Positions 1 through 8,782 are shown, numbered from the stretch's first letter. The stretch is 64,000 bases of DNA from Paenibacillus sp. FSL R7-0273 (GCF_000758625.1 NZ_CP009283.1:385501-449500); one strand, 5' to 3'. Notes: generated from the letters alone by a model not told the origin. Numbers and translations are program-made.

Positions 1-953
1 GCATCGGTCAGATTACCTCCCCGACGTATGCGCTTATTACCGGCAGCACAGCGGCAGAATCGGGTATTACAAGTGCCTTTGTTTTTCCGGTAACAGTGGA
101 TCAGCTGGCTAATCAGGCCAGCGAAGCGATGAACCGGGCTGTTCTGAAGCGTGAGGCAGCGAAAGGGGCGTTCGCAGACATTGCGGATACAAACGCAGCT
201 TCCGGAACCGCAGAGGGACAGATCAGCGGCATACAGGAGGCTGCCGAGCAGGCACGCGGAGCTGCCGCTTCTGCAGCTGAATTACTGGCTCAGCTCGAAG
301 CCTACTCTTTGCGCTCGCAGCAGGAGCTTGCACAGCAGAGGGAGGACATAAGCGTTCGGCTGTTACCCTTTGGCGTCACCCTTGAACAGCTTGAAGCAGC
401 TCAGCACACGGATGCTCCTGTATTTGAACAGCTGCTGGCTCAGGCCAGTCTGTCCATCATCGAGTTCCAGGAGATGGTCCGTAAGCTTGCCTCTACCGTT
501 CGGGTGGATACCTATGTGCAGGCAGCCTATCAGCAGGCGCTGACAGCCGCCTCTCAAGCCGGAGCTTATGCTGATGAAGCCTCGCAGCTGTACACTCAGG
601 CAGCAGATGTGCTGCAGGAGCTGAAGGCCGCCGAGGAGCAGGCGAAGCTCGAGGCCGAGGAGCAGGCGAAGCTCGAAGCCGAGGAGCAGGCGAAGCTCAA
701 GGCCGAGGAGCAGGCGAAGCTCGAAGCCGAGGAGCAGGCGAAGCTCGAAGCCGAGGAGCAGGCGAAGCTCGAAGCCGAGGAGCAGGCGAAGCCCGAGGCC
801 GAGGAGCAGGCGAAGCCCGAAGCTGAGGAGCAGGCGAAGCCTGAGGCTGAGGAACCGGCCACTCCCGGAGCTACGGCACCGGCTGACCCGGATGTACCTG
901 TGACCGACGGTATAACCGTGAAAATAGGACAAAACAAATCAGATTTTAAATAA
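1..953 (+). CDS. Partial CDS: C-terminal part of an alanine/glutamate-rich repeat protein of the TasA/SipW locus
   Basis: The frame is already open at base 3 and no stop precedes it, so the start lies outside the window; the GTG at 96 is internal. About 316 residues are visible. The middle is alanine-rich and probably helical. Residues encoded by 633-848 are nine copies of an 8-residue unit EEQAKLEA (variants EEQAKPEA, EEQAKLKA), followed by a degenerate EEPATPGA and a short tail. The sipW gene begins 13 bp after the stop, which suggests a secreted protein of the same biofilm-type operon, perhaps occupying the place TapA has in Bacillus. I recognise no domain. Function is unknown and the TapA analogy is only positional. 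Confidence 0.75.
   Translation, partial: IGQITSPTYALITGSTAAESGITSAFVFPVTVDQLANQASEAMNRAVLKREAAKGAFADIADTNAASGTAEGQISGIQEAAEQARGAAASAAELLAQLEAYSLRSQQELAQQREDISVRLLPFGVTLEQLEAAQHTDAPVFEQLLAQASLSIIEFQEMVRKLASTVRVDTYVQAAYQQALTAASQAGAYADEASQLYTQAADVLQELKAAEEQAKLEAEEQAKLEAEEQAKLKAEEQAKLEAEEQAKLEAEEQAKLEAEEQAKPEAEEQAKPEAEEQAKPEAEEPATPGATAPADPDVPVTDGITVKIGQNKSDFK
633..848 (+). repeat. Nine tandem 24-bp coding repeats (EEQAKLEA)
   Basis: Nine contiguous 24-bp units encode EEQAKLEA-like octapeptides. They differ mainly by GAG/GAA and GCC/GCT changes and by CTC to CCC (Leu to Pro) in the last three. The near identity at DNA level indicates recent copy-number change by slippage or unequal recombination. 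Confidence 0.95.
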
Positions 954-966
954 GGAGCTGCCCTAA

Positions 967-1566
967 GTGATACTCAAATGGACCCGTAATGTACTCATGT
1001 ATGTCTTGATGGCGATATTTCTGCTCGTGCTGATATCAGCGGTAACCAGCAGAATGAACGGCGGAACACCCAAGGTTCTGGGCAAGGAAATTCTGACTGT
1101 GCTGTCCGGTTCTATGGAGCCCGGAATTAAGACCGGGGCTATCATTGCGGTTAATCCGGTGAAGGATGAAGCGCAGCAGACAGCCTTTCAGCCGGGGGAT
1201 GTTATTACCTACACAGCTGTGGACGGATCAGGCAGCCTGATCACTCACCGGATTGTGAGCGTTAGCGGCACTGGCGCCGGGCTTGCCTATATTACAAAAG
1301 GTGACAATAACGATGCGCAGGACCCTTCGCCGATTCCCGCAGGCAATGTAGTTGCCAGCTACGCGGACTTCACGGTTCCTTTAATCGGGTTTTTGATGAA
1401 CTGGGTAAAATCGACTGCAGGCATCATTATTGTAATCCTGACCCCTGGTGTCTACCTGGTTGTCTCGTCGATTATAACCATTTTCAAAGCAATCATGCGG
1501 ATGGATGAAGAATCTGAAGAGCCGCAGACAGCAGCCGGTGATTTGCCGCCGGTGACGAACGGTTGA
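967..1566 (+). CDS. sipW: SipW-type (ER/archaeal-type) signal peptidase I
   Basis: A membrane-bound signal peptidase that removes the signal peptides of TasA-like proteins. The product has 199 residues: an N-terminal membrane segment (about 8-25), the catalytic serine in SGSMEP (Ser49), THRIV with His94 (the ER-type enzymes use histidine where bacterial SipS uses lysine), the KGDNND box (residues 111-116) and a C-terminal membrane segment (about 138-168) before an acidic tail. The GTG start at 967 is preceded by TAAGGAG at 951-957, overlapping the stop of the upstream gene. Its likely substrates are encoded directly downstream (1661 and 2261). Confidence 0.93.
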   Translation: MILKWTRNVLMYVLMAIFLLVLISAVTSRMNGGTPKVLGKEILTVLSGSMEPGIKTGAIIAVNPVKDEAQQTAFQPGDVITYTAVDGSGSLITHRIVSVSGTGAGLAYITKGDNNDAQDPSPIPAGNVVASYADFTVPLIGFLMNWVKSTAGIIIVILTPGVYLVVSSIITIFKAIMRMDEESEEPQTAAGDLPPVTNG

Positions 1567-1660
1567 TGCTTCCTTTTAAAGCGCTGAGGCGGTCAGGGAA
1601 GATTCAATAAATATTCCATTATATTCTCCATGCATGGAGACCAGGAGGAGACAAATTACA

Positions 1661-2170
1661 ATGGCTAATCTTAAAAAGACAATGGCAATGGCAATGGCGA
1701 CTACTGCACTGGGGGCTACTTTAATTGCCGGAGGGTCCTTCGCGATCTTTACAAGCTCGGTACAAAACACAGGCAATACCTTTGCCGCAGGCACGCTTAA
1801 GGTAGGTCTGGATAAAGAGGACACAGATACCCCATACGCAAAATATTTTAATCTGACCAACTGGGCTCCCGGCGATTCCAGCATCCAGCCTGTTGTAGTG
1901 AGCAATGAAGGCACGCTGGAGCTGCGGTATGATCTTGCCTTGGCTGTAGGAGGCGACTTAGGCGGGGGGACCCATCCGGTAACCATTAAGGCATATTCTG
2001 ATGCCGCCGGAACGATACCGCTTACAATAACGGACCGTGTGCTGGCCGTAGGCGGTTCGGAGACCATCTACGTCAAAGTGGAATTCCCGAAAGATGCCGG
2101 CAATGAGTATCAGGGCAAATCCGGAACAGCCAGCATTAAGGTGGATGCGGAGCAGACTAAGAACAACTAA
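1661..2170 (+). CDS. TasA/CalY (camelysin)-family secreted protein, SipW substrate
   Basis: A 169-residue exported protein with the SipW-dependent signal: a lysine-containing N-terminus, a hydrophobic core and the hallmark stretch FAIFTSSVQNTGNTFAAGTL, followed by a beta-rich camelysin/TasA-like domain. Family members form extracellular amyloid-like fibres of the biofilm matrix. The start at 1661 is chosen because AGGAGGAG (1643-1650) sits 10 bases before it; an in-frame ATG at 1634 lacks a ribosome binding site. It follows sipW and precedes a second paralogue. A hairpin with a T-run at 2216-2240 may limit read-through to that paralogue, as expected for a highly expressed fibre subunit. Fibre formation is inferred from the family. 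Confidence 0.9.
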   Translation: MANLKKTMAMAMATTALGATLIAGGSFAIFTSSVQNTGNTFAAGTLKVGLDKEDTDTPYAKYFNLTNWAPGDSSIQPVVVSNEGTLELRYDLALAVGGDLGGGTHPVTIKAYSDAAGTIPLTITDRVLAVGGSETIYVKVEFPKDAGNEYQGKSGTASIKVDAEQTKNN

Positions 2171-2215
2171 TAATCGGCAGCTTAGCAATAGTTTATTTTA
2201 ATCAAACAAAATGAC

Positions 2216-2240
2216 AAAAGGGGGTATTTCCCCCCTTTTT
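2216..2240 (+). terminator. Hairpin with T-run between the two TasA-like genes
   Basis: AAAAGGGGG, a TATTT loop, CCCCC and TTTTT form a small terminator or attenuator between the paralogues. No promoter is obvious between it and 2261, so it probably sets the ratio of the two products. Confidence 0.7.
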
Positions 2241-2260
2241 CCTAAGGAGAGCTTATTATT

Positions 2261-3088
2261 ATGATGAAGAAGAAAAAGTTACTCATTACCGCACTTTCTT
2301 CAGTAGTTCTGCTATGTGCCGCGATTGGCGGCGGTACCTATGCGCTGTTCACCAGCTCTGCCCAGAATACGGGCAATACCGTTACCTCCGGTACACTGAC
2401 CCTGAGTACCCACCGTTATGATGTACCGGTTGAAGGACCGATGTTCTATACCAACGATACGGATGCAGGCCGTATGGGGACTGGGCTATGGGCACCGAAG
2501 GATTCCCACACCCGTGCAATGATGATTAAGAATACCGGAACGCTGGATGCAAAGCTGACCGATCTGATTGCGCTTCCTGAAGGAACAGAGGGACAAAAGG
2601 CAGATGCGCTTGCATTCGGTGAGCAGGCGATGGTTGCAGTAGCCGCCTTGGCTACGCCGGACGGAGTGACGCTTAATACTGAAGATGTCAATAAGGTCAA
2701 TGAAGCAGTCGACCAGACGTTCAAAACCTTTATCAAATATTTGCCGAACTCTGCCCGTACAGCACAAAGTGTATTCGCTGATGCAAGGGAATTGCTATTG
2801 AATACAACATATCAGGTGCTTAGTGGCGGCAGTCCGGTAAATGTAAGCATTAAGGATGCTTATGTAGGCTCACTTAAGGATCTGTACAACAGCGGAGCGG
2901 GGAAAGATGCTATTCTGCCAAATCTGGTGCTCCCCGCCAAGAAAACAATGCATCTCGTATATAATGTTACTTTCCTTGATGATGCTACTGTCAGTGTCGG
3001 AGGTGCAGCCATCGACAATGACGTCATCCAAGGCAAGGTCGTAAACTTCACCTTCAAGAACACCTTTGAGCAGGTGAAAAACAACTAA
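2261..3088 (+). CDS. Second TasA/camelysin-like secreted protein, SipW substrate
   Basis: A 275-residue paralogue with the same export signature (YALFTSSAQNTGNTVTSGTL) after a short KKKK-rich N-terminus and hydrophobic core. The mature part is about 100 residues longer than that of the first paralogue and includes a charged helical-looking insertion around residues 105-180. AAGGAG lies at 2244-2249; the start could be 2261 or the adjacent ATG at 2264. A strong terminator follows at 3103-3149, closing the locus. The length difference suggests a minor, anchoring or capping subunit rather than the main fibre protein; that is inference. Confidence 0.88.
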   Translation: MMKKKKLLITALSSVVLLCAAIGGGTYALFTSSAQNTGNTVTSGTLTLSTHRYDVPVEGPMFYTNDTDAGRMGTGLWAPKDSHTRAMMIKNTGTLDAKLTDLIALPEGTEGQKADALAFGEQAMVAVAALATPDGVTLNTEDVNKVNEAVDQTFKTFIKYLPNSARTAQSVFADARELLLNTTYQVLSGGSPVNVSIKDAYVGSLKDLYNSGAGKDAILPNLVLPAKKTMHLVYNVTFLDDATVSVGGAAIDNDVIQGKVVNFTFKNTFEQVKNN

Positions 3089-3102
3089 CATTTATGAAGC
3101 TG

Positions 3103-3149
3103 AAAAAGAGCGTCCCTCCGGCCTGATCAACCGGAGGTGACGCTCTTTT
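3103..3149. terminator. Bidirectional terminator between the TasA-like gene and the aldo/keto reductase
   Basis: AAAAGAGCGTC-CCTCCGG pairs with CCGGAGG-TGACGCTCTTTT around a CCTGATCAA loop. A-rich and T-rich flanks make it usable by the convergent genes on both sides. Confidence 0.85.
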
Positions 3150-3180
3150 GATTATGAACAGCATGATAGAAGAAGGCTGC

Positions 3181-4158
3181 CTATGGCAGCTTCTCCCCCC
3201 GGGAGCTGATATACAGCTCGTACCATTCCTTGCGGGTCAGCTCCACCTTATCGGCTCCGGCGCAGGCGGCGATCCGCTTAGGATTCACTGTGCCGATGAC
3301 CGGCTGGATGGCCGCCGGATGGGTCATCAGCCAGGAGAGAACAATGGCCTCGGGAGTAGTGTTCTTCTGTTCAGCGAGTGAGCTGACCATAGCGGCCGTA
3401 TTCACTACGCTCTCCGGCTGGCCTTCGAGGGAACGCCCGCTGAAGCTGCCCTGGGCCAGCGGTCCCCAGGCCTGCAGCTGGATATTCTCCATGCGGCAGT
3501 ATTCAACCGTTCCCTCGGGGAAGGTAATGTCCTTCCAGGGCTCGCGGTTCACGCTGACCATGGCATCGAGCCAACTGATTTTGGCCAGGCTCATGTGGAG
3601 CTGGTTGACAATGAAGGGCTCGTCGCAATAATGCTGCAGCAGCCTGATCTGCGCGGCACTCATATTGGAGACGCCGAAGTGGCGGACCTTGCCCGACCTT
3701 TTAAGCTGATGCAGGGCTTCGGCTATTTCCTCCGGGTCCATCAGCGGGTCGGGCCGGTGCAGCAGCAGAATATCAAGGTAATCTGTGCCGAGGCGGGATA
3801 AGGTGCCGTCAACACTCCTCAGAATATGCTCCCCGGAGATATCAAAAGTGTTGCTTGTATCCCCAGGCTCAATCAGCCTGATGCCGCATTTGGACTGGAT
3901 AATCAGCTCCCCGCGAAGCCCGGGCCGATCCTTGAAGATCTGTCCGAACACCTTCTCCGCCTTGCCGCGGGTATAAATATCGGCATGGTCAAAAAAATTG
4001 ATGCCGATAGCCAGTGCAGCCTCGACCGCCTCGTGTCCCTGGCGGATATTATCCGCAGTCAGCGGCTCATGATCCCAGCCTCCTCCGAGGCCCATACAGC
4101 CCAGGGCGATACGGCTGGCGGGGATTCCCCGTGTGTTAAGTGGCAGCGTTTTCAGCAA
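3181..4158 (-). CDS. Aldo/keto reductase (YdhF-like oxidoreductase)
   Basis: A 325-residue NADP-dependent aldo/keto reductase expected to reduce carbonyl substrates in the cytoplasm. The AKR tetrad is visible: FFDHADIY (Asp and Tyr), IIQSKCGI (Lys) and LLLHRPDP (His). The C-terminal NADP-binding part is typical (QPVIGTVNPKRI). The pattern of the N-terminus (RIALGCMGLGGGWDH) resembles E. coli YdhF. Translation starts at a TTG at 4158, seven bases after GGAGGG. It stands alone between convergent neighbours, and the physiological substrate cannot be told. Confidence 0.9.
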   Translation of the reverse strand: MLKTLPLNTRGIPASRIALGCMGLGGGWDHEPLTADNIRQGHEAVEAALAIGINFFDHADIYTRGKAEKVFGQIFKDRPGLRGELIIQSKCGIRLIEPGDTSNTFDISGEHILRSVDGTLSRLGTDYLDILLLHRPDPLMDPEEIAEALHQLKRSGKVRHFGVSNMSAAQIRLLQHYCDEPFIVNQLHMSLAKISWLDAMVSVNREPWKDITFPEGTVEYCRMENIQLQAWGPLAQGSFSGRSLEGQPESVVNTAAMVSSLAEQKNTTPEAIVLSWLMTHPAAIQPVIGTVNPKRIAACAGADKVELTRKEWYELYISSRGEKLP

Positions 4159-4210
4159 AACCTATCCCTCCGTCACATTTGGAATAACAGCTCAGGGATA
4201 TTGTACACTT

Positions 4211-4441
4211 TTAGAAGCCGGTATGGTACTTTTTGTCACTGGAGGAGCGGTGCTTGGTGCCTTCTTTATCTTTTTCCTCCTGCTTCTCGAGCGTCAGATC
4301 CTCCACCGGAATCGGGTCTACATGCTGCTCACTTTCGTGCAGATCGAACAGGCTGGGCTGGTCTGTCGGGTACTGCTCAGGATGGTCGCGGCTTTCCCCT
4401 TGCAGCCTGTGCTCCTTTAATTGCTCTTTATCCTTATCCAT
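4211..4441 (-). CDS. Small highly charged hypothetical protein
   Basis: A 76-residue protein rich in Asp, Glu, Lys, His and Gln, with no hydrophobic segment and no recognised domain. The start is taken at ATG 4441 (MDKDKEQ) because GAGGG lies eight bases before it; an upstream in-frame ATG at 4447 overlaps that site. The composition suggests an intrinsically disordered cytoplasmic protein. It lies about 50 bp upstream of the reductase and may share its transcript. Confidence 0.6.
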   Translation of the reverse strand: MDKDKEQLKEHRLQGESRDHPEQYPTDQPSLFDLHESEQHVDPIPVEDLTLEKQEEKDKEGTKHRSSSDKKYHTGF

Positions 4442-4510
4442 TTTCATTCCCTCGCTCTCGTAAAGAATAGTTTGCACGTTAATACACGCATTCCGGTGTT
4501 GTTAAACAAC

Positions 4511-4534
4511 AAAGAGGCCCCTCAGGGCCCCTTT
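4511..4534 (-). terminator. Terminator of the PadR/MFS operon
   Basis: AAAG-A-GGCCC, a CTCA loop, GGGCC-C-CTTT form a ten-pair stem with one mismatch, just downstream of the PadR stop. On the minus strand a T-rich stretch follows. Confidence 0.6.
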
Positions 4535-4547
4535 ATCCAAACAGTAT

Positions 4548-5108
4548 CTATAGTGACAACGGTGTTCCAAAATCGTTCAGTTTACGTTCCGCAACATCTG
4601 CATAAAGCCGTTTCAGCCATTTTAGTTCGGTAAGGCTATGCTCATAACGGCCGTACATCAGATGCAGCGCCGAACGGGGAACAACTGAGATATGCTCCTC
4701 GTACACCTGATAGGCATAATTGACCTGATGCTCGATCTCCCGGATGCGCTCCTCCAGAACCTTTTCCACCTTGTCCTGGTCAATATAACGCGAAAGCGCC
4801 AGAGCCATGTAGAGAGGATGAAAGACCAGCTCTGTCTTCTTGATCTGCTGCAGGATCAGCTGCTCGAACAGGGCTTTGCCTTTGCTGGTGATCCGGTAAA
4901 TGGTTTTGTCCGGCCGGTCATTGCTGCGGATCGTCTCCACGGCTTCGATATACTCCTCCTGCGCAAGCTTGTCGACAGCGTAGTAGAGGGAGCCCATCTG
5001 CAGCTTCATCATCTGGTCGTACATGCGCTCCTTCATAATAAGTGTGATCTCATAAGGGTGCATGTCTTTCTCCTGCAGCACACCGAGAATCACCATCTTC
5101 ATCGACAT
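4548..5108 (-). CDS. PadR-family transcriptional regulator
   Basis: A 186-residue regulator. The N-terminal winged helix (about residues 5-80) carries the PadR pattern HPYEI, LQMGSLYYAVDKL and YRITSKGK. The C-terminal half is a long helical dimerisation part with several charged residues. It lies six bases after the stop of the MFS efflux gene, so the two are co-transcribed. PadR proteins commonly repress neighbouring exporter genes and release DNA on binding a drug or phenolic ligand. A perfect palindrome at 6683-6698 in front of the operon is the likely operator. Confidence 0.9.
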   Translation of the reverse strand: MSMKMVILGVLQEKDMHPYEITLIMKERMYDQMMKLQMGSLYYAVDKLAQEEYIEAVETIRSNDRPDKTIYRITSKGKALFEQLILQQIKKTELVFHPLYMALALSRYIDQDKVEKVLEERIREIEHQVNYAYQVYEEHISVVPRSALHLMYGRYEHSLTELKWLKRLYADVAERKLNDFGTPLSL

Positions 5109-5114
5109 CGCGGG

Positions 5115-6635
5115 TTACCCCCGGCCGCCGGAAGGCTGGGCTGTCTTCGGCTTGAGTGTAAGCCGGTCCTTAGGCATCAGGATAACAAAGACTACTCCAA
5201 GTGCCGCAGGAATCAGCGCCCACATAAAGGTGTGGGAGATAGAATCGGACAGGGCCCCGGTAATCTTGCCCAGGACATCAGCAGGAATATTGGCCCGGGC
5301 CTCTGGGGTCAATGCCGCCTGCGGATTGCCGAAGGCAGCGGCCTGTTCACTGTTGCCAAAAGCGCTGCTCAGGCCGTCCGTGAAGCTGTTGCGCTGGATA
5401 ATCCCGAAGATTGTGATCCCGAGCGTCATGCCGAGCGAGCGCATGAAGGTGCTGGTGGAAGTCGCAGAGCCGCGCTGGCGGATGTCAAAATGATGGATCG
5501 AAGACATGCTGAGCACGGAGAAGGAGAAGCCGACACCGAACCCGGTCAGCAGCATGAAGCCATTCAGCATCAGACGCGAGGTTTCCGGTGACAATGTGCT
5601 CAGGCAGAACACGCCAGCCAGAAAGCAGACTGCTGACAGCAGCATAATGTTGCGGAAGCTGGTCCGGGTAGTGAGCAGCCCGCCGGTCTGGCTCCCGAGC
5701 ACGGTGCCGATCATCATCGGCATCAGAATCAGACCCGAGTTGGTTGCGGAGCCGCCGTTAACCCCCTGCACGAAGATTGGAATGTAGACAGTAGCTACGA
5801 TAAAAGTAGAACCGTAGAACAGCCCGATCAGGCTGCTGGTCGCGAACAGGCGCTTGCCGAACATCGCGAACGAAATCACGGGCTCAGCCGCTGAACGTTC
5901 AATAAAGATGAAGATAACCAGCAGCACGGCGAAGCCGGCAAACAGGCCGAGAATGGTAGCTGAATCCCAGGTGTACTGGTTGCCGCCAAGCTCGAGTGCA
6001 AACATCAGGCAGATGATAGAGCCGACCAGTGTAAAGGCGCCGCCCCAGTCAATCCGCTGCTTGGCATGAGAAACGGATTCCTTATAGTACATCGCAATCA
6101 GTACAAAGGCGATAATGCCGATCGGCAGGTTAATGTAGAAGACCCACTGCCAGCTCAGATAATCGGTAATGTACGCGCCCAGAAGCGGCCCGATAACGCT
6201 GGAGATGCCGAAGACGGCACCGAAGAGGCCGGTCAGCTTGCCTCTTTTCTCAGGCGGATAAATATCAAACACGATGGTGAAGGCTATCGGCATCAGCGCA
6301 CCGCCGCCAATCCCCTGAATAGCCCGGTAGATGCTGAGCTGTGTGATGCTGGCCGCTGTTCCGCACAGGGCAGAGCCTGCCAAAAAGACGATAAGGCCGA
6401 AGATAAAGAACCGTTTGCGGCCGTACATGTCGGACAGCTTGCCGAAGATCGGCGTTCCGGCCATGACCATAACCATATATGCGGAGGTAACCCACACAAT
6501 TTTGTCGAGCCCGCCAAGCTCGGATACGATGGTGCCCATAGCTGAAGCTACAATGGTATTATCCATTGCGGACATCAGAATACCAAGCAGCAGGCCGACA
6601 ACCACGAGCTTCATATTGCTTTCTTTTGTATGCAT
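5115..6635 (-). CDS. MFS multidrug efflux transporter, DHA2 (EmrB/QacA) 14-TMS type
   Basis: A proton-coupled drug exporter of about 506 residues with some 14 hydrophobic segments. Visible family features are DNTIVASAMGTI in the first helix, GKLSDMYGRKRFF (motif A) and GIGGGALMPIAF followed by GAVFGISSVIGPLLGAYI (motif C region). The start at 6635 follows AAGGAG by ten bases; the longer reading frame to 6707 lacks a ribosome binding site. It is the first gene of the padR operon, and its substrate cannot be predicted. The C-terminal third has a soluble loop before the final helix (QAALTPEARANIP), as seen in EmrB-like proteins. Confidence 0.92.
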   Translation of the reverse strand: MHTKESNMKLVVVGLLLGILMSAMDNTIVASAMGTIVSELGGLDKIVWVTSAYMVMVMAGTPIFGKLSDMYGRKRFFIFGLIVFLAGSALCGTAASITQLSIYRAIQGIGGGALMPIAFTIVFDIYPPEKRGKLTGLFGAVFGISSVIGPLLGAYITDYLSWQWVFYINLPIGIIAFVLIAMYYKESVSHAKQRIDWGGAFTLVGSIICLMFALELGGNQYTWDSATILGLFAGFAVLLVIFIFIERSAAEPVISFAMFGKRLFATSSLIGLFYGSTFIVATVYIPIFVQGVNGGSATNSGLILMPMMIGTVLGSQTGGLLTTRTSFRNIMLLSAVCFLAGVFCLSTLSPETSRLMLNGFMLLTGFGVGFSFSVLSMSSIHHFDIRQRGSATSTSTFMRSLGMTLGITIFGIIQRNSFTDGLSSAFGNSEQAAAFGNPQAALTPEARANIPADVLGKITGALSDSISHTFMWALIPAALGVVFVILMPKDRLTLKPKTAQPSGGRG

Positions 6636-6682
6636 GCTTCGCAGACTCCTTTTCACGTTCATTCTAGAAACAGAACCTATTA

Positions 6683-6698
6683 TATTCAAATTTGAATA
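6683..6698. promoter_or_regulatory. Perfect 16-bp palindrome upstream of the MFS/PadR operon; likely operator
   Basis: TATTCAAATTTGAATA is a perfect inverted repeat about 48 bp upstream of the chosen MFS start. Its position and symmetry suit a dimeric PadR repressor. The binding assignment is inference. Confidence 0.6.
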
Positions 6699-6822
6699 GG
6701 GTGGCAATAGTTAATTTTGCGCTATCCAGTTGAAAGTATAAACGTAATAGCAGGGTTGTATACGAAGGAGCGCAGCAGAGGGCAGGCAGCAAAAAAAAGG
6801 AGCCGTCCGGGGACGGCGGTGA

Positions 6823-8661
6823 TTATATCACCGCATGTCCATGCCGGGGCTCTCTGGATTCAATATAGCTAATAAAAAGCTCTGTCAGCTCAGGGTCAAA
6901 CTGGCTTCCGGCGCAGGCACGCAGCTCGATAACCGCTTCCTCAAAGGATTTGGTCGGCTGGTACGGCCGTTCGGTGGTCATGGCGTCAAAGGAGTCGATA
7001 ATCGTCAGCATCCGGCACAGGCGGGGGATTTCCTCACCTTTGAACCCGTAGGGATAACCTTTGCCGTCGTAACGTTCGTGGTGCAGCTCAATGTAAGGGG
7101 CCAGCTCCTTGAACTTGTCGTTCGTCAGCGCCATTTTTTTGCCCCAGGTAACATGCCATTTTACCATTTCCCATTCCTCGGGCGCGAGCTTGTCTGTTTT
7201 GTTCAGGATGCTCCAGGGAATCTCCAGCTTGCCGATGTCGTGGATCAGCGCGCCCAGGGTGAAGTTCCTTTTGGAGATGGCATCCATGTCCAGAATTTCA
7301 CTGATATCCATCGCATATCGGAACACGCGCTTGGAGTGGCGGAAGGTCTCCATATCCTTATACATGAACAGGTTGAGCTGCTGCTCGATATCCCGCACAT
7401 CCTGGCTGAAGTCCAGCTCCTGCTCCAGCGGGGAATGGGCCCCGTAGGTATGCACGGTATTTTTGCCCTGGCGTTTGGAGTAATAGAGTGCCTGATCGGC
7501 CTGGTCTACAAGCTGGGATTTGTCATGGATATCGCTGCTGCTGGCTGCAACGCCTGCTGAGAAGGCGAGGCAGCCAAGCGGAAAAATCTCGACGCCGTCA
7601 AAGCGGCTGTTGTTGAGCTTTTTGCGCAGCTGGTCAATGTAGGCCTGTGCCTGAAGGCTGTCGTAGCCTGGCATCAGCAGCGTGAATTCCTCACCGCCGT
7701 ACCGGGCGGCAATCGTACCGGATTTCCGGGATTCGGTCTTCAGCAGCTCCCCGACAAAGGAGATCAGCTTGTCCCCCTGAAGATGACCGAAATGATCGTT
7801 ATATTTTTTGAAGTCGTCAAGGTCGATCATGGCAAGCGAAAGCGGCGTACCGGCGGACCGTGACTTCTGAATTTCCTGTTCCAGAACCTCTTCAAAGTAG
7901 CTGTGGTTGAACAGCCCCGTCCGCTGATCGGTGTTGGCTCTTTCCTCAATACTGCGGTACATGGCAAACAGCTTCTTGAAGGATTGGCAGAGCAGTACCG
8001 CCAGGCCCATAAAGAGCAGCAGTCCAAGGATCTGGTTATGATAGACCAGCACAGTCAAGACGAGGGAAAGCACTAAAGTACACAGATAAACGAATACGGA
8101 GTCCTTAATCATACCTTTGATGGTCTCAAAAAGGGTAGCTCTGTACAAAATATAATAGTACAAGACGACAAGCAGGGTATTGGTAGCGAAATAAACCGTC
8201 AGCACAAGGAGATAGTTGAATAATTGGGTGTTGATGAGCGGCCCGGAGCTTCCTCCGAGGTACTGGAACAGAGCGCCTGATACGGTGATCATAATGGAGT
8301 AGATAAAAAAGTTCGTCAGGTGCTTCCACCAGCGTGTACCGCGGTCTATGACAGCAAAAAATATACAGTTCAGCAGCAGGACGGTCAGTGTAAAGCCGGG
8401 TCCGAATATAAATATACAGGCAAGATACACCGAGGAATCCATCGACTGCTCATTGCCTTCCGGCGGAAGCTGGATCATGAAGAAGTTAAGGATAAGGCAG
8501 GCGCTGGTCATTGCATAAACCCAGACCCAGGCGGAGGTGGAGTAGTGGAGGAACTCAAAGCGGTTACTATATGAAAAGAGTCCCATGCCGACCAGGCATA
8601 CGGACAGTGCATACATGTGGCCTGAATCCAGCGTTGCAACAAAAGATTTAAGTTTAGACAT
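6823..8661 (-). CDS. Membrane-bound GGDEF and HD-GYP protein (c-di-GMP turnover)
   Basis: A 612-residue protein. Residues about 15-225 form a sensor with roughly six to eight membrane segments. A GGDEF domain follows, with the active-site loop RYGGEEF (GGEEF 322-326), and then an HD-GYP phosphodiesterase domain with HDIGKLEIP (His474-Asp475) and HHERYDGKGYP near 525-540. Both active sites look intact, so it could make and degrade cyclic di-GMP, or degrade it under GTP control. The usual HP..G motif of HD-GYP is HVTWG here. The start is preceded by AGAGGGGT. It lies beyond a terminator downstream of the DUF5317/peptide unit. Confidence 0.92.
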   Translation of the reverse strand: MSKLKSFVATLDSGHMYALSVCLVGMGLFSYSNRFEFLHYSTSAWVWVYAMTSACLILNFFMIQLPPEGNEQSMDSSVYLACIFIFGPGFTLTVLLLNCIFFAVIDRGTRWWKHLTNFFIYSIMITVSGALFQYLGGSSGPLINTQLFNYLLVLTVYFATNTLLVVLYYYILYRATLFETIKGMIKDSVFVYLCTLVLSLVLTVLVYHNQILGLLLFMGLAVLLCQSFKKLFAMYRSIEERANTDQRTGLFNHSYFEEVLEQEIQKSRSAGTPLSLAMIDLDDFKKYNDHFGHLQGDKLISFVGELLKTESRKSGTIAARYGGEEFTLLMPGYDSLQAQAYIDQLRKKLNNSRFDGVEIFPLGCLAFSAGVAASSSDIHDKSQLVDQADQALYYSKRQGKNTVHTYGAHSPLEQELDFSQDVRDIEQQLNLFMYKDMETFRHSKRVFRYAMDISEILDMDAISKRNFTLGALIHDIGKLEIPWSILNKTDKLAPEEWEMVKWHVTWGKKMALTNDKFKELAPYIELHHERYDGKGYPYGFKGEEIPRLCRMLTIIDSFDAMTTERPYQPTKSFEEAVIELRACAGSQFDPELTELFISYIESREPRHGHAVI

Positions 8662-8742
8662 GAGGACCCCTCTTTACATTATCAAAATATTCCTTTGTAC
8701 ATAATAATGGTTTTAGGAATAATTGAATAGCCGTAATGTAAA

Positions 8743-8769
8743 GAAACAGGCGGAATGTCCGCCTGTTTC
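8743..8769 (-). terminator. Terminator after the small membrane peptide gene
   Basis: GAAACAGGCGGA-ATG-TCCGCCTGTTTC is a perfect 12-bp stem with a three-base loop. On the minus strand it is followed by TTTACATTA, closing the DUF5317/peptide transcript. Confidence 0.75.
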
Positions 8770-8782
8770 GTTCTGAAGCATC

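Noticed and set aside
363..937. Two minus-strand frames over the EEQAKLEA repeats
   Set aside because: Both are mirror frames of the 24-bp coding repeats and show only repeated Leu/Arg or Ala/Ser strings.
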